NCBI RefSeq assembly: GCF_000346505.1
Contig: NZ_ANOH01000407.1
Location: forward strand, 1-64,000
DNA length: 64,000 nt
Direction of reading: 5' to 3'
Origin: Aporhodopirellula sallentina SM41
Lineage (GTDB): Bacteria; Planctomycetota; Planctomycetia; Pirellulales; Pirellulaceae
A program made the position numbers and the translations under genes. The notes under the pieces were generated by a model. The model saw nothing but the letters and a program-made list of their open reading frames with translations. It searched no databases and was not told the DNA's origin. Positions 25,112 to 33,925 of the stretch are shown here, piece by piece; positions within the stretch are counted from its first letter, which is position 1; every line of letters begins with the position of its first letter.

Positions 25112-27269
25112 CCGATACCGTAACGCGCGTTCCTTCGTTGGGCGAACTCTCCACGGACAACTCTCCGCCGATTCGAATCGCACGTTCTTTGATTCCCGTT
25201 AACCCGAAGTGCCCCTGCAACGCTCCGGCAACGCGGTCAGAGTCAAATCCACAACCGTTGTCGGTCACACTCACGCAAACTGAATCGGGTTCATAATCGA
25301 CCGAGACACGTATTTCGGTTGGACGAGCATGCTTGAGTGCGTTGGTCATCGCCTCCTTGGCGATCATCAGCAGGTTGTCGGTCGTCAACACACCGAGTTT
25401 CCGTTCCACGCCACGTCCATCCACGGTCGCCGAAATTTTGGTCTGCGAGAAAATCGACTCGCACGCCTTCTTCAACTCCTCACGCAGCTTCGCTCCTTCT
25501 TCATCGGTCATCCGCAGGTTCCACACGCTGCGCCGGAGATCCTCGCGGGACTGAGCCAGAATCTGCCCAGCGAGCGACAAGTTGCGTTGAGCGAGTTCGT
25601 CAGAGCCCGCCGTCTCGATCGCTCGAAGTTGCAACGCCACGCCAGCGAGCGACTGTTCGAGCGTGTCATGCAGGTCCGCTGCAACACGGGTTCGTTCACG
25701 TTTCGTCGTTTCGGTAACCAACTCGAGCGAGTCTTTGGCGCGGATCGCCTCGGCCAACTGTTGACCACGCTGCGAAATACGGTGACGCATCCAAAGGATC
25801 ACCAAAATCGCACCGACCAATAAAACACCTGCCCAGACGAGCAGATACAACAAACGTGCCGCAGTCCACCACGATGCCGCTGCCACCACGGAAACGTCCA
25901 ACGGCGACCGCAGCAGAATCTCAAATGATTCCGCTTCGAGTGCACGATTCCTTTCCGGTCGGTTCGTTGTTCGTATGGAACAAATCCCGGTCACCTCGAT
26001 CGTGCTGCCGAGCCGGATCTCACGCAAATATCGTGGCGGTTGGAACGAAGCCAGAATGACGGGGACGATCGAACCGTCAGAATCCAAGATGATTTGAAAC
26101 GGCTTTTCCACCCGGTCTTCGATCGCGACGAGTTCGCCTGAGATACGAATCAACGCAGCCTCATAGTCAGGCTGGCGTGAATTGGGCAGCGGGAGTTGCA
26201 ACGACAACACCGACTCGGGAGTCACCCGCGCCGGTGCAGGCGGCTCTCCCATTCCCAAACTGCGAATGACCGAGGTTCGCAACACCGGGAAATTGGACTG
26301 CATGCCGAGAAACCCGGCACACTGAATCTTTTCGCCGATCGCATACGGCTGCGTCACCTGGGGAATCACTCGCAGATTGTGAACCCCGTCGGTAATAAAA
26401 ACCTGCTGCCCCGGCTGACACGCCGTGACGGTCCCCTCGACCACCTTGCGATGGATCGGGCTCCATTCCGGGCTGAACTCAAACAGATTTTCGAGCGACA
26501 CCTCGGGGCAATGAAATGGACTTTCGCTCGCTTCCTTAGTGACCACCAATCCGCCAACGACGCACGACATGATGTCCGAATCGAGGATCTCTCCTCGGTT
26601 ATTGAATCGGGGCATGCAAACACCGGTAATCGAGATTTCCGCATCGATCACATCCTGCATCTTTTCCGGCGGCAACGCGGTCGTGTTGAAGATCAACTCC
26701 CCGCCAAAGGTCGAAACGACGATGCTCGTTCCCGGCATGCCCAGAAAATTGCCCCGAGTCGCTTTGATGCCCACGCCATCAATGGTCACCCACTGACAAT
26801 CCAGCGTGCCCGCTTGCAGTTCCGCCAACGTAGACTCGCGAGGCCGTGGCAATTCATCCTCACCGACAATCCCAACTCGACTGCAATCGATCACCGGCGC
26901 GCTGTGACCTCGATTGGTATTTCCCTGAATCTCCACAACCATCCCGGCGTCGAGTTCGGTTTGCTTTTCTCCGTCGGGCGTCCAGGGTTTGCTACACCAA
27001 ATCGACGATTCACCGTCATGAAAGATAAAACTCGACGGCGATGCAAACAGAACCACGCCGCGCATCTCGATCGGGTATTGCTGATTCGCCTCCGCATCGC
27101 TCAACCGGCGAACCGAAGCGACGTCTTGCAACAAAGGCAGCGGGTCGCGTGCATGGACGCTTCGCTGAGCGGAGACGAATAGTGTCACCAACGCAGCAAC
27201 GCATGAAAGAAAACTCAAATACAAAACGGATCTCGACCGCGGCAGTAAACCAAATTCGCTGGCAATCAC
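25101..27269 (-). CDS. membrane-bound sensor histidine kinase (HisKA_3 type)
   Basis: A 722-residue sensor. A short N-terminal hydrophobic segment is followed by about 430 residues on the outer side that look like repeated OB-type beta domains (IEMRGVVLFASPSSFIFHDGESSIWC; VEGTVTACQPGQQVFITDGVHNLRV; ISGELVAIEDRVEKPFQIILDSDGS). One transmembrane helix (LLYLLVWAGVLLVGAILVILW) leads to a HisKA_3 dimerisation helix with the phosphoacceptor His in AADLHDTLEQSLAGVALQLRA, and an HATPase with MIAKEAMTNALKHA and VTDNGCGFD. It starts with GTG. The NarL-type regulator downstream is its likely partner. The repeated outer modules may bind a ligand; this is inference. Confidence 0.93.
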   Translation of the reverse strand: MIASEFGLLPRSRSVLYLSFLSCVAALVTLFVSAQRSVHARDPLPLLQDVASVRRLSDAEANQQYPIEMRGVVLFASPSSFIFHDGESSIWCSKPWTPDGEKQTELDAGMVVEIQGNTNRGHSAPVIDCSRVGIVGEDELPRPRESTLAELQAGTLDCQWVTIDGVGIKATRGNFLGMPGTSIVVSTFGGELIFNTTALPPEKMQDVIDAEISITGVCMPRFNNRGEILDSDIMSCVVGGLVVTKEASESPFHCPEVSLENLFEFSPEWSPIHRKVVEGTVTACQPGQQVFITDGVHNLRVIPQVTQPYAIGEKIQCAGFLGMQSNFPVLRTSVIRSLGMGEPPAPARVTPESVLSLQLPLPNSRQPDYEAALIRISGELVAIEDRVEKPFQIILDSDGSIVPVILASFQPPRYLREIRLGSTIEVTGICSIRTTNRPERNRALEAESFEILLRSPLDVSVVAAASWWTAARLLYLLVWAGVLLVGAILVILWMRHRISQRGQQLAEAIRAKDSLELVTETTKRERTRVAADLHDTLEQSLAGVALQLRAIETAGSDELAQRNLSLAGQILAQSREDLRRSVWNLRMTDEEGAKLREELKKACESIFSQTKISATVDGRGVERKLGVLTTDNLLMIAKEAMTNALKHARPTEIRVSVDYEPDSVCVSVTDNGCGFDSDRVAGALQGHFGLTGIKERAIRIGGELSVESSPNEGTRVTVSVRG

Positions 27270-27564
27270 CTCACCAGCCTACCACTCTATCGCGTGCACA
27301 ATCGAAGCGGAATGAGCAGATCGCAAGGACGTCCAGCGGGCCAGCCAACGAGCACACCATTCCATTCCCTATTCCAAAGCCCCAAATTCGACGCCACGTT
27401 GGCTGCAAAACGGTTTAAAACCCATCGTTGCGATGCGTTCTTGAGTACAAACGCTCCATACCGAGCGTTGTTTTCGTCCGAGCGTCATTGCAGGCGATAC
27501 GGAATCTTCTCATTTTTCACGCTGCTTTTCCGTCTCGTCGAAACCGCAGTGACTTTCAATACGA

Positions 27565-29802
27565 TTGCCAATGCCCCCAATTCGGACATTCGCCATACCG
27601 ATTGCTGCGACGATGATATTCCTTGCCGGAAATGCTTGGTCGTTGGACCAAGCGACCGGCGGAAATGCTCAATCGTTTTTGCAAAAACACTGCATTCGCT
27701 GCCATGGCCCCGATCGGGAAGAGGGCGGCCTCCGCATCGACCGACTCCGTTGGGATTTGAATCATCTCAGCAGCGTGGACGAACTACAGAATATCCTCGA
27801 CGAGATCGTTGTCGATTCGATGCCGCCGGAGGGCGAGCCCCGTCCGCCCGAAAACGAATTGAAGGAAGTCAGCGAGCTGCTTGTCGAGCACATTGCCGCT
27901 GCAAAAGCCGGCCACAGTTCAGGTGGCGGCAGGCCGGTTCGTCGCCTGACACGGGTCGAGTACGTCAACACTCTCTATGATTTACTCGGGGGCCGCGTCG
28001 CCATCGACGATCTTCCCCAGGATGGCAATATCGGCAGCTTCGACACCGAGGCGACCGACCTCTACACCACCGACATGCACATCGAGCAGAGCCTCACGGT
28101 GGCTCGAGACGCTGCCCGGCGTTTCATCGCCAGCCGAAACAGCAAACCCGGACGGCGAACGCTGAAAACGACTCCAACGCCCCCAACAAAGAAAGGCTCG
28201 TATCAAATCAGGGCAAACGATGTGCCTCCCGCCGGATACCAAATCGCACGTTTAGTATGTTGGCAGAAAAATCCAAACCCATCGGAACCTTCATTCATCG
28301 GCCCGCGTCGGACACCCACCGTTGAAATCACCGGAACGCCTGAATCTCCCCAACAAATCGACCGGAAGTTTTTCAAATCGACCACGCAAGCATGGGCACC
28401 CCATCCCAACGTTTTCGTCAAAGAAATCGAAGCGTTCCAGGTGGTCAATCCGCAACCTTTTGAATTCTTCGAATCCGTCCGCACGCGTTACGGCGATCGA
28501 GTCCCGGACGCAGTCGCACGTCAATTGATCGCGGATTTTGTCGAGCTGATGAATCGCGGTCGTCGCGTTGACAAGAGCTTCGTGCGGGATCTGGTCGCCA
28601 ACTTTCGATTGGGACGTCAGCAAGGCGAAACGTTTTGGGAGGCGATGGTGGAACCGATGGCGTTGTCGATGTGTTCGATCGAAGCCATGTTCCACTTCGA
28701 AACACGAGGCGGACCGAAGTCATCCCAATACGTCAGCCCGGTCGAAATGGTCAACCGCGTTGCCTTCTTTCTATGGCGATCCGCTCCCGATGAAGAACTC
28801 ATTCGTTTGGCCCAGTCCGGGAAGTGGTACGATCCCAAGATTCGGTTACGCCAGTTTCGCAGGATGGTTGAGCACGAGAAGTTCGATCGATTCCTAAGAG
28901 ACTTCACCGTCCAGTGGCTCGAACTCGACCGACAGGACGAGATCGCCGTCGACGAACGTATCTTTCGCGACTTCAACAGCAACGCGAAGGAGTCGATCAA
29001 GGAGGAAACGATTCAGTTCGTTTCGCATCTCGTTCGCGAAAACTTGCCACTTCGCAACCTGATCGATTCCGATTTCATGCTCGTCAATAATCTCATGGCG
29101 TAGCACTACGGGCTGCCACGAGTGCCGGGAGACGACTTTCGTGTGATGCCGGTACCGGATGGTTCCAACCGTGGAGGGATTCTCTCTCACGCGGGAATCA
29201 TGATGCAAACGGGGACAGGCGATCGGACGTCCATCGTCGAACGCGGTGCGTTTGTTGCTCGAAAACTGCTTAACGATCCCCCGGGAACACCACCGCCTCT
29301 CGTCGGAGAACTCCCGAGCACAGGAAAGGCGGCTGCGACTATGACGGGCGCGCAGCTCGTCGCATTGCACCGCAAGGCCCCGCAATGCGCCTCCTGCCAC
29401 AACAAGATCGATCCCATCGGCATCGGCCTCGAAGACCTTGATGCGGTCGGCCGATTCCGCACGGTGGACAAACGAATCAATCCCAACATCGACAAACTGA
29501 CCCGGCGGCAACGAAGGAACGTCAACAACCTGACCATCGAAGTACCGCTGGAGACAAAGGGCCGAATCCAGGGGCGACGCGTCAGCGGCGTGGCAGAAGT
29601 AAAAAGAGCCTTGTTGAGTCAAGATCAAAAACTGGCCGAAGCGTATATCGAAGCCTTGCTCACGATGGCCAACGGCAGGAAGACCGGCGTCGCGGACAAA
29701 GCTATCGTCGATGGCATCATCGAGAACGCAAGAAAATCTGACCTACCGGCACTCTCGATCTTGGTAGCCGTCTTGAACTCGGACGCATTTAAAACTCACT
29801 AA
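27565..29802 (+). pseudogene. planctomycete cytochrome-type protein (DUF1587/1592/1588/1585) split by an in-frame TAG
   Basis: One reading frame codes a full planctomycete-type exported protein except for a TAG at 29101-29103. The first part (512 residues) has a signal peptide, a haem-binding CIRCH in the N-terminal cytochrome-like domain, a DUF1587 block (RRLTRVEYVNTLYDLLGG) and a DUF1592 block (SPVEMVNRVAFFLWRSAPDEEL ... RFLRDFTVQWLELDR). After the stop the same frame continues directly with HYGLPRVPGDDF, a DUF1588 block (NRGGILSHAGIMMQTG, RTSIVERGAFVARKLL), CASCHNKIDPIGIGLEDLDAVGRFR and a DUF1585 end. In intact members a residue such as Glu, Gln or Arg stands where TAG is. Nothing else is damaged, so a recent nonsense mutation, readthrough or a sequencing error are all open. 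The downstream DUF1552 gene is intact. Confidence 0.85.
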
Positions 29803-29825
29803 TCCAGCGTGATCAGGGACATCAG

Positions 29826-31094
29826 ATGAATTTTATCAACCGACGTCGAATGCTGCTCTCCGGAGCAACCGCTCTGATGCTGCCGAATCTGGAATCGACT
29901 GCGACCGCCGCGCCGTCGTCTTCGGCCATCCCGAAGAGACTCGTATTCCTCACGATGGGATATGGGGTCAATGCGGCAAATTGGTTTCCGCCGAGCAATC
30001 AAACGGGGACAGACTATCGGTTGCCACCATTGTTGAAATCGTTCGCTGATTTGAAATCGGATTTTTCGATTATTCAAAACCTGACCAATCGAAGCATGCC
30101 GAATCCTCATGCGGGATCGCAGAACTTTCTGACCTGCGCCGATTTGGGAAAGGACAATGAGAGAAACACCGTCTCGGTCGACCAACTCGCCGCGAAGGTG
30201 CTCGGGGAAAACACTCGGCACAGTTCGCTTGCAATCGCCGGCGCCCCCCAACGAGCCGACGGGCACGGCAGCTACGCGTCGTGGGGACCGGACGGAAAAC
30301 CCGTGGGACTCTATCGCAAACTGACAGACGTCTACGCGGCACTGTTCGGCACCGGCGGCAAAGCACACGAAATCCAAGCCAAACTCGCTCGACAGCAAAG
30401 CGGACTTGATGCGATTCTGGGCAACGCCAAACGTTTGAACGGGCAAATCAGCACGTCCGATCGACACCGCGTCGATGAATACTTTACCTCAATTCGCAAC
30501 ATCGAACGGCGTCTCAGTAAAGCGCAAGACTGGATCCAAACACCTTACCCCGACGCGCCCTTTCCAAGCCCCAGTGATCGGATCGGAGGCAACGATGAAA
30601 TCGAATTGGTGTTGGACATGATGGTCACGGCAATGCAGTCGGACTCGACTCGCGTGATGACTTATATGATGCCAACCGGTCGCGTGCTTCAAGCACTGAA
30701 CTCGCGGCTGAATCCTCACAAAATGAGCCATCGTGCCTCCGGTGAACTCGATCCGGAGGCGATCCACCAACGCCGCGATCGCATGTTGGCTGAACTCGTA
30801 TCCGGATTCCTACGAAAGCTCAAGAACACCAAGGAAGCCGACGGGAGTTCGTTGTTGGATCACTCCCTAATCGCCTACGGCTCCACGCTTCGCCAAGGGC
30901 ATAACGCGACCAACTTGCCGATGTTGCTCGCCGGTCACGGGGGCGGCGGATTGAAGCAAGGACAGAACGTCGTTTACCAGCCGAACCAAACTCCACTGGC
31001 TAACCTCTGGTTATCGATGCTTCGCCACGTTGGAGCGAACACAACTCAGTTCGCCAACAGCAACCGCATCCTGACCGAAATGGGGTTCAGTTAG
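29826..31094 (+). CDS. DUF1552 exported protein
   Basis: A 422-residue protein of the DUF1552 family, which in planctomycetes is nearly always encoded directly after a DUF1587/1592-type cytochrome protein, as here (24 nt gap). The N-terminus has a Tat-like signal (NRRRMLLSGATALMLPNL). Family landmarks visible are RLVFLTMGYGVNAANWFPP, FSIIQNLTNRSMPNPHAGSQ, YFTSIRNIERRL and LLDHSLIAYGSTLRQGHNA. The pair is believed to act together on the outside of the inner membrane, but no activity is known. If the upstream gene is truly broken, the partner may be without function. Confidence 0.92.
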   Translation: MNFINRRRMLLSGATALMLPNLESTATAAPSSSAIPKRLVFLTMGYGVNAANWFPPSNQTGTDYRLPPLLKSFADLKSDFSIIQNLTNRSMPNPHAGSQNFLTCADLGKDNERNTVSVDQLAAKVLGENTRHSSLAIAGAPQRADGHGSYASWGPDGKPVGLYRKLTDVYAALFGTGGKAHEIQAKLARQQSGLDAILGNAKRLNGQISTSDRHRVDEYFTSIRNIERRLSKAQDWIQTPYPDAPFPSPSDRIGGNDEIELVLDMMVTAMQSDSTRVMTYMMPTGRVLQALNSRLNPHKMSHRASGELDPEAIHQRRDRMLAELVSGFLRKLKNTKEADGSSLLDHSLIAYGSTLRQGHNATNLPMLLAGHGGGGLKQGQNVVYQPNQTPLANLWLSMLRHVGANTTQFANSNRILTEMGFS

Positions 31095-31116
31095 GACGCC
31101 TTAGTCATGATGCAGC

Positions 31117-31163
31117 CGACGTCGCCAAACCTCGGTGACCTGAATTTTGGCGAATCCAGCTAC
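31117..31163 (+). repeat. dispersed intergenic repeat, family B, copy 2
   Basis: Begins GCCGACGTCGC, continues with TCGGTGACCTGAATT and ends GGCGAATCCAGCTAC. The 24 nt at 31140-31163 match 48215-48238 at 21 positions and the 11-mer start is identical. The stretch 31132-31163 matches copy 1 at 26 of 32. It lies just downstream of the DUF1552 stop. The remaining 128 nt before the next gene contain no recognised feature. Confidence 0.75.
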
Positions 31164-31291
31164 AGGAATCAGACACGCCAAATTTCGAAATGCCCCAAGT
31201 CGATCCACTACGCGTGTTCGCATCCACCTGCTACTCGGTGGATAAATTCACTACAGCGTGCCGGAGCACCTTGCGAAGATCGCACCACGCG

Positions 31292-31537
31292 TCAACTCTC
31301 GTGTGGAACCAAACGTAGTTCGGCTCGGCGTTGTTTGGCGAGTATCTCGTCCATGATTTCTAGCTCGGTGTAATACATCGCGCTGGGGTCGATGCCCTTT
31401 TCGTCGAGCCATTGCAGGTGCTGACGCATTTTCGGCTGCCGAGCGTAGGCGGGCAGCAAAACCAACCACACGATCGACAGCACCGCGATCACGAGCGAAA
31501 AGGAAGCCGCCCGAAGAAATCGTGCCCGCCATCTCAT
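31292..31537 (-). CDS. small membrane protein translationally coupled to the YeiH-type transporter
   Basis: An 81-residue product. An N-terminal basic stretch ([11 protein letters not shown]) leads into one transmembrane helix ([20 protein letters not shown]), then a soluble, charged tail ([33 protein letters not shown]). The ATG (31535-31537) overlaps the transporter's TGA as ATGA, which points to translational coupling and a related job, for instance as an accessory subunit. I do not recognise the family. A longer frame open through this region in the other register is antisense-like noise from the transporter gene. Confidence 0.7.
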   Translation of the reverse strand: MRWRARFLRAASFSLVIAVLSIVWLVLLPAYARQPKMRQHLQWLDEKGIDPSAMYYTELEIMDEILAKQRRAELRLVPHES

Positions 31538-32994
31538 GGGGTCACCACGTCCGCAAAGACCACTTTGAACATCAGATATGCGACAACCAAAGTCAAACAA
31601 ATATTGAGCGACTGGCCGCAAACATACAGAACGAGCGGCTTGCCACCTTTGAGCTGAGGTAGCAATTCGCGGAAGTTGGTTTCCAACCCGATACTGACGA
31701 ACGCAAGACAGAAGAACCAACCACGCAGCGTCTTCGTGGAACCGCCGATCATCGCACCGACCAATTCCGGGCCGCCGACCAATGTCGAGTAGAGGATGGA
31801 AAACAAGATCGACATCGATACAAACCCGAGCACGAATTTCGGGAAGCGATACCAAATTTCAGACAACCCGATCTTTGGTCCTGAGGAGTCACGCTCCACA
31901 AACGTCACCCAGTAGATCGCGACGCAGAACGCCGTCACACCGATCAAGATGTTCTGAATCATCTTGACCGTCGCGGCGACCTCCAAGGCTTCGTCGCCCA
32001 GCACCGCACCGGCGGCGGCCACCGCCCCGGTCGAATCGATCGTGCCTCCCAACCACGCTCCGCCGAGAATCGGATCGATCCCCAACGCGGTGATGACCAT
32101 CGGCATCACCGCCATCATGATCACCGTGAAACCGAGGGACAAACCGATCGATAGGGACAACTCTTCCTTCTTCGCCTTGCACGCCGCCGCGGTCGCGATC
32201 GCCGCGGAGACACCACACACCGACATGTCAGCCGAGATCACCATGTTGAGCGACTTCGATTGAATCTTCAGCACTTTCTGACCGAAAATATACGTCGTGA
32301 TCAACACGACCGGGGTCACCAACCAAGCCACAAACACACCGGGCAGTCCCAACGCGAGCAAACGGCTCATCAGCACTTCAGCACCGAGCAGCACCAACCC
32401 GGTTTTAATGAAAAACTCCGTCAACGCGGCGCTGCGTAGAAACGACGGCGTCCCCACGGTGTTGCTGATGATCAAACCGACCAACAACGCCCACAATGCG
32501 TACTCCAGGTTGTACGCCTTCACGACACTCTGGCCGGCCAAAATGTAAGCCAGCGTCGCCAGTGCGAACACGATCGGAAAACCAGCCAGGAACGCTATCC
32601 CCGACTTGCCACGAAACTGATTGGCGACGGTGAACAGCAAACCGATGATAACGAATGAGCCCACGATTCCCTGCCACTTCGACGCGATCGAATCAACCGG
32701 GTTGGAGTCCCACTTGCCTGGTTTCGCGATCCATTCTTTCAAAGGGCTGACAACCTCCACCGGCGACTGAGCGGCGATGCTCTCGCTCAGGTTTTCCGGC
32801 TGTCCGAACCATACGGCGGCAAACGCAAGGGCAAGCAAAATACCGGCACACCAAATTGCCCACCAATCCTCACTGGTCGTCATGTCTCGCCACAAACTAG
32901 GACGCTCTGTTGGCAGAGAAACGGTCGCAGCGTTTTCCTCGTCCTTCTCAGGATCGAGTTGATTCGGGTCAGCAGGATGGTTCGTTTTTGTCAT
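31534..32994 (-). CDS. YeiH-family putative sulfate exporter / membrane transporter
   Basis: A 486-residue polytopic membrane protein with about ten to eleven hydrophobic helices. It shows the landmarks of the YeiH family (UPF0324, Cons_hypoth698): [71 protein letters not shown] and the Gly-rich [19 protein letters not shown]. Family members have been proposed as sulfate or sulfonate-derived sulfite exporters, but substrates are largely untested. The N-terminal 60 residues are hydrophilic and acidic. It is coupled to an 81-residue membrane protein and lies 132 nt downstream of a MarR regulator on the same strand, so regulation by MarR is likely. Confidence 0.88.
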   Translation of the reverse strand: MTKTNHPADPNQLDPEKDEENAATVSLPTERPSLWRDMTTSEDWWAIWCAGILLALAFAAVWFGQPENLSESIAAQSPVEVVSPLKEWIAKPGKWDSNPVDSIASKWQGIVGSFVIIGLLFTVANQFRGKSGIAFLAGFPIVFALATLAYILAGQSVVKAYNLEYALWALLVGLIISNTVGTPSFLRSAALTEFFIKTGLVLLGAEVLMSRLLALGLPGVFVAWLVTPVVLITTYIFGQKVLKIQSKSLNMVISADMSVCGVSAAIATAAACKAKKEELSLSIGLSLGFTVIMMAVMPMVITALGIDPILGGAWLGGTIDSTGAVAAAGAVLGDEALEVAATVKMIQNILIGVTAFCVAIYWVTFVERDSSGPKIGLSEIWYRFPKFVLGFVSMSILFSILYSTLVGGPELVGAMIGGSTKTLRGWFFCLAFVSIGLETNFRELLPQLKGGKPLVLYVCGQSLNICLTLVVAYLMFKVVFADVVTP

Positions 32995-33126
32995 GGCGGG
33001 ACTCGGTAGGTGGGAAGGACAGGGTGGGAAGAAGAGGAAGGCGGGCTGAAGGTGAGAGGGAAAGCGGAAAGTAAGATTGGAGACAGGAAAAACGCCCTGA
33101 TATCAACGGAAGGGCGAAGGCACGAC

Positions 33127-33639
33127 CTACAAACCGGAGCTAGACAACGATTCGCTGGTACGTCGTTCGACGGCTTTGTTCATGCCAACGCGGACACGTT
33201 CTAACAATCGAATGAGTTCCTTTTGTTCTTTGCGTTTGAGTTCACTCATCACTTCGCGTTCGAGTTCACGGAGATGTTCGATCACCGGCGTGACTAGCTT
33301 CCGACCTTCTTTTGTGATCGCAACATACACGGCTCGTCGATCGGTCTCGGATCGCTTCCGCGTCACCAATTCGCGTTTGAGCAGGCGGTCGACCAGCGAC
33401 GTGACTGCGGGAACAACCTGAACCAATCGTTCACCGATCTCACTGCACGTTAGAGGGCGATCTTCCATGTCCAGAATTCGCAGCAGGTTGTACTGAGAGA
33501 ACGTCAGATCGTGTCGCCGAAAGAAGCGAGCCAAGTAGTTGTCGAGTTGGTCACCGGTACGGACCAGACTCAGCACCGCTTCTTGGTTGACGCTCGCGAA
33601 CGGTTGGCATCGATGGAGTTCTTCTGACAGGTTAGTCAT
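33127..33639 (-). CDS. MarR-family transcriptional regulator
   Basis: A 170-residue winged-helix repressor. Residues about 30-130 match MarR: FSQYNLLRILDMEDRPLTCSEIGERLVQVVPAVTSLVDRLLKRELVTRKRSETDRRAVYVAITKEGRKLV, with the conserved D-R-R of the wing. I prefer ATG at 33637-33639; a TTG four codons upstream (33651) is possible. A palindrome about 60 nt upstream fits its own operator. The downstream gene is the YeiH-type transporter, a plausible target. The ligand is unknown. Confidence 0.92.
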   Translation of the reverse strand: MTNLSEELHRCQPFASVNQEAVLSLVRTGDQLDNYLARFFRRHDLTFSQYNLLRILDMEDRPLTCSEIGERLVQVVPAVTSLVDRLLKRELVTRKRSETDRRAVYVAITKEGRKLVTPVIEHLRELEREVMSELKRKEQKELIRLLERVRVGMNKAVERRTSESLSSSGL

Positions 33640-33698
33640 CGACTTAACCAAAGGTGGGTTGGGGGTGGGGCAATGAACTCAGTTTCAGTTGACGCAGC

Positions 33699-33720
33699 AA
33701 TACTTTACCGATAAAGTATT
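33699..33720. promoter_or_regulatory. probable MarR operator
   Basis: AATACTTTA (33699-33707) and TAAAGTATT (33712-33720) are perfect inverted 9-mers around CCGA, a size and A/T-rich composition typical of MarR-family dimer sites. It lies upstream of the MarR gene and 206 nt from the divergent FAD gene, so it could control both. A G-rich stretch at 33656-33671 separates it from the start codon. Confidence 0.7.
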
Positions 33721-33925
33721 TGCGTATCAAGCTCTGACGCGTTCAGTTTCGAATGCCAATTGAGTCTGATATCCCGCCCCACGCGAACTTCCCCTGTCTA
33801 GGAAACTCCGCTCCTTTGCCATCTCTTGTGATGCAGATTTTCTGCGTCCAGAAATCGCAAAGAATGCAACCGAACGTTGCACAGTCGGTTTCCTACACTC
33901 CCGCCTCGCTACTTGGTTCTCCTTC

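Noticed and set aside
31203-31212. Partial match to the family A arm (GATCCACTAC)
   Set aside because: Only ten bases match and no second arm or loop is present.
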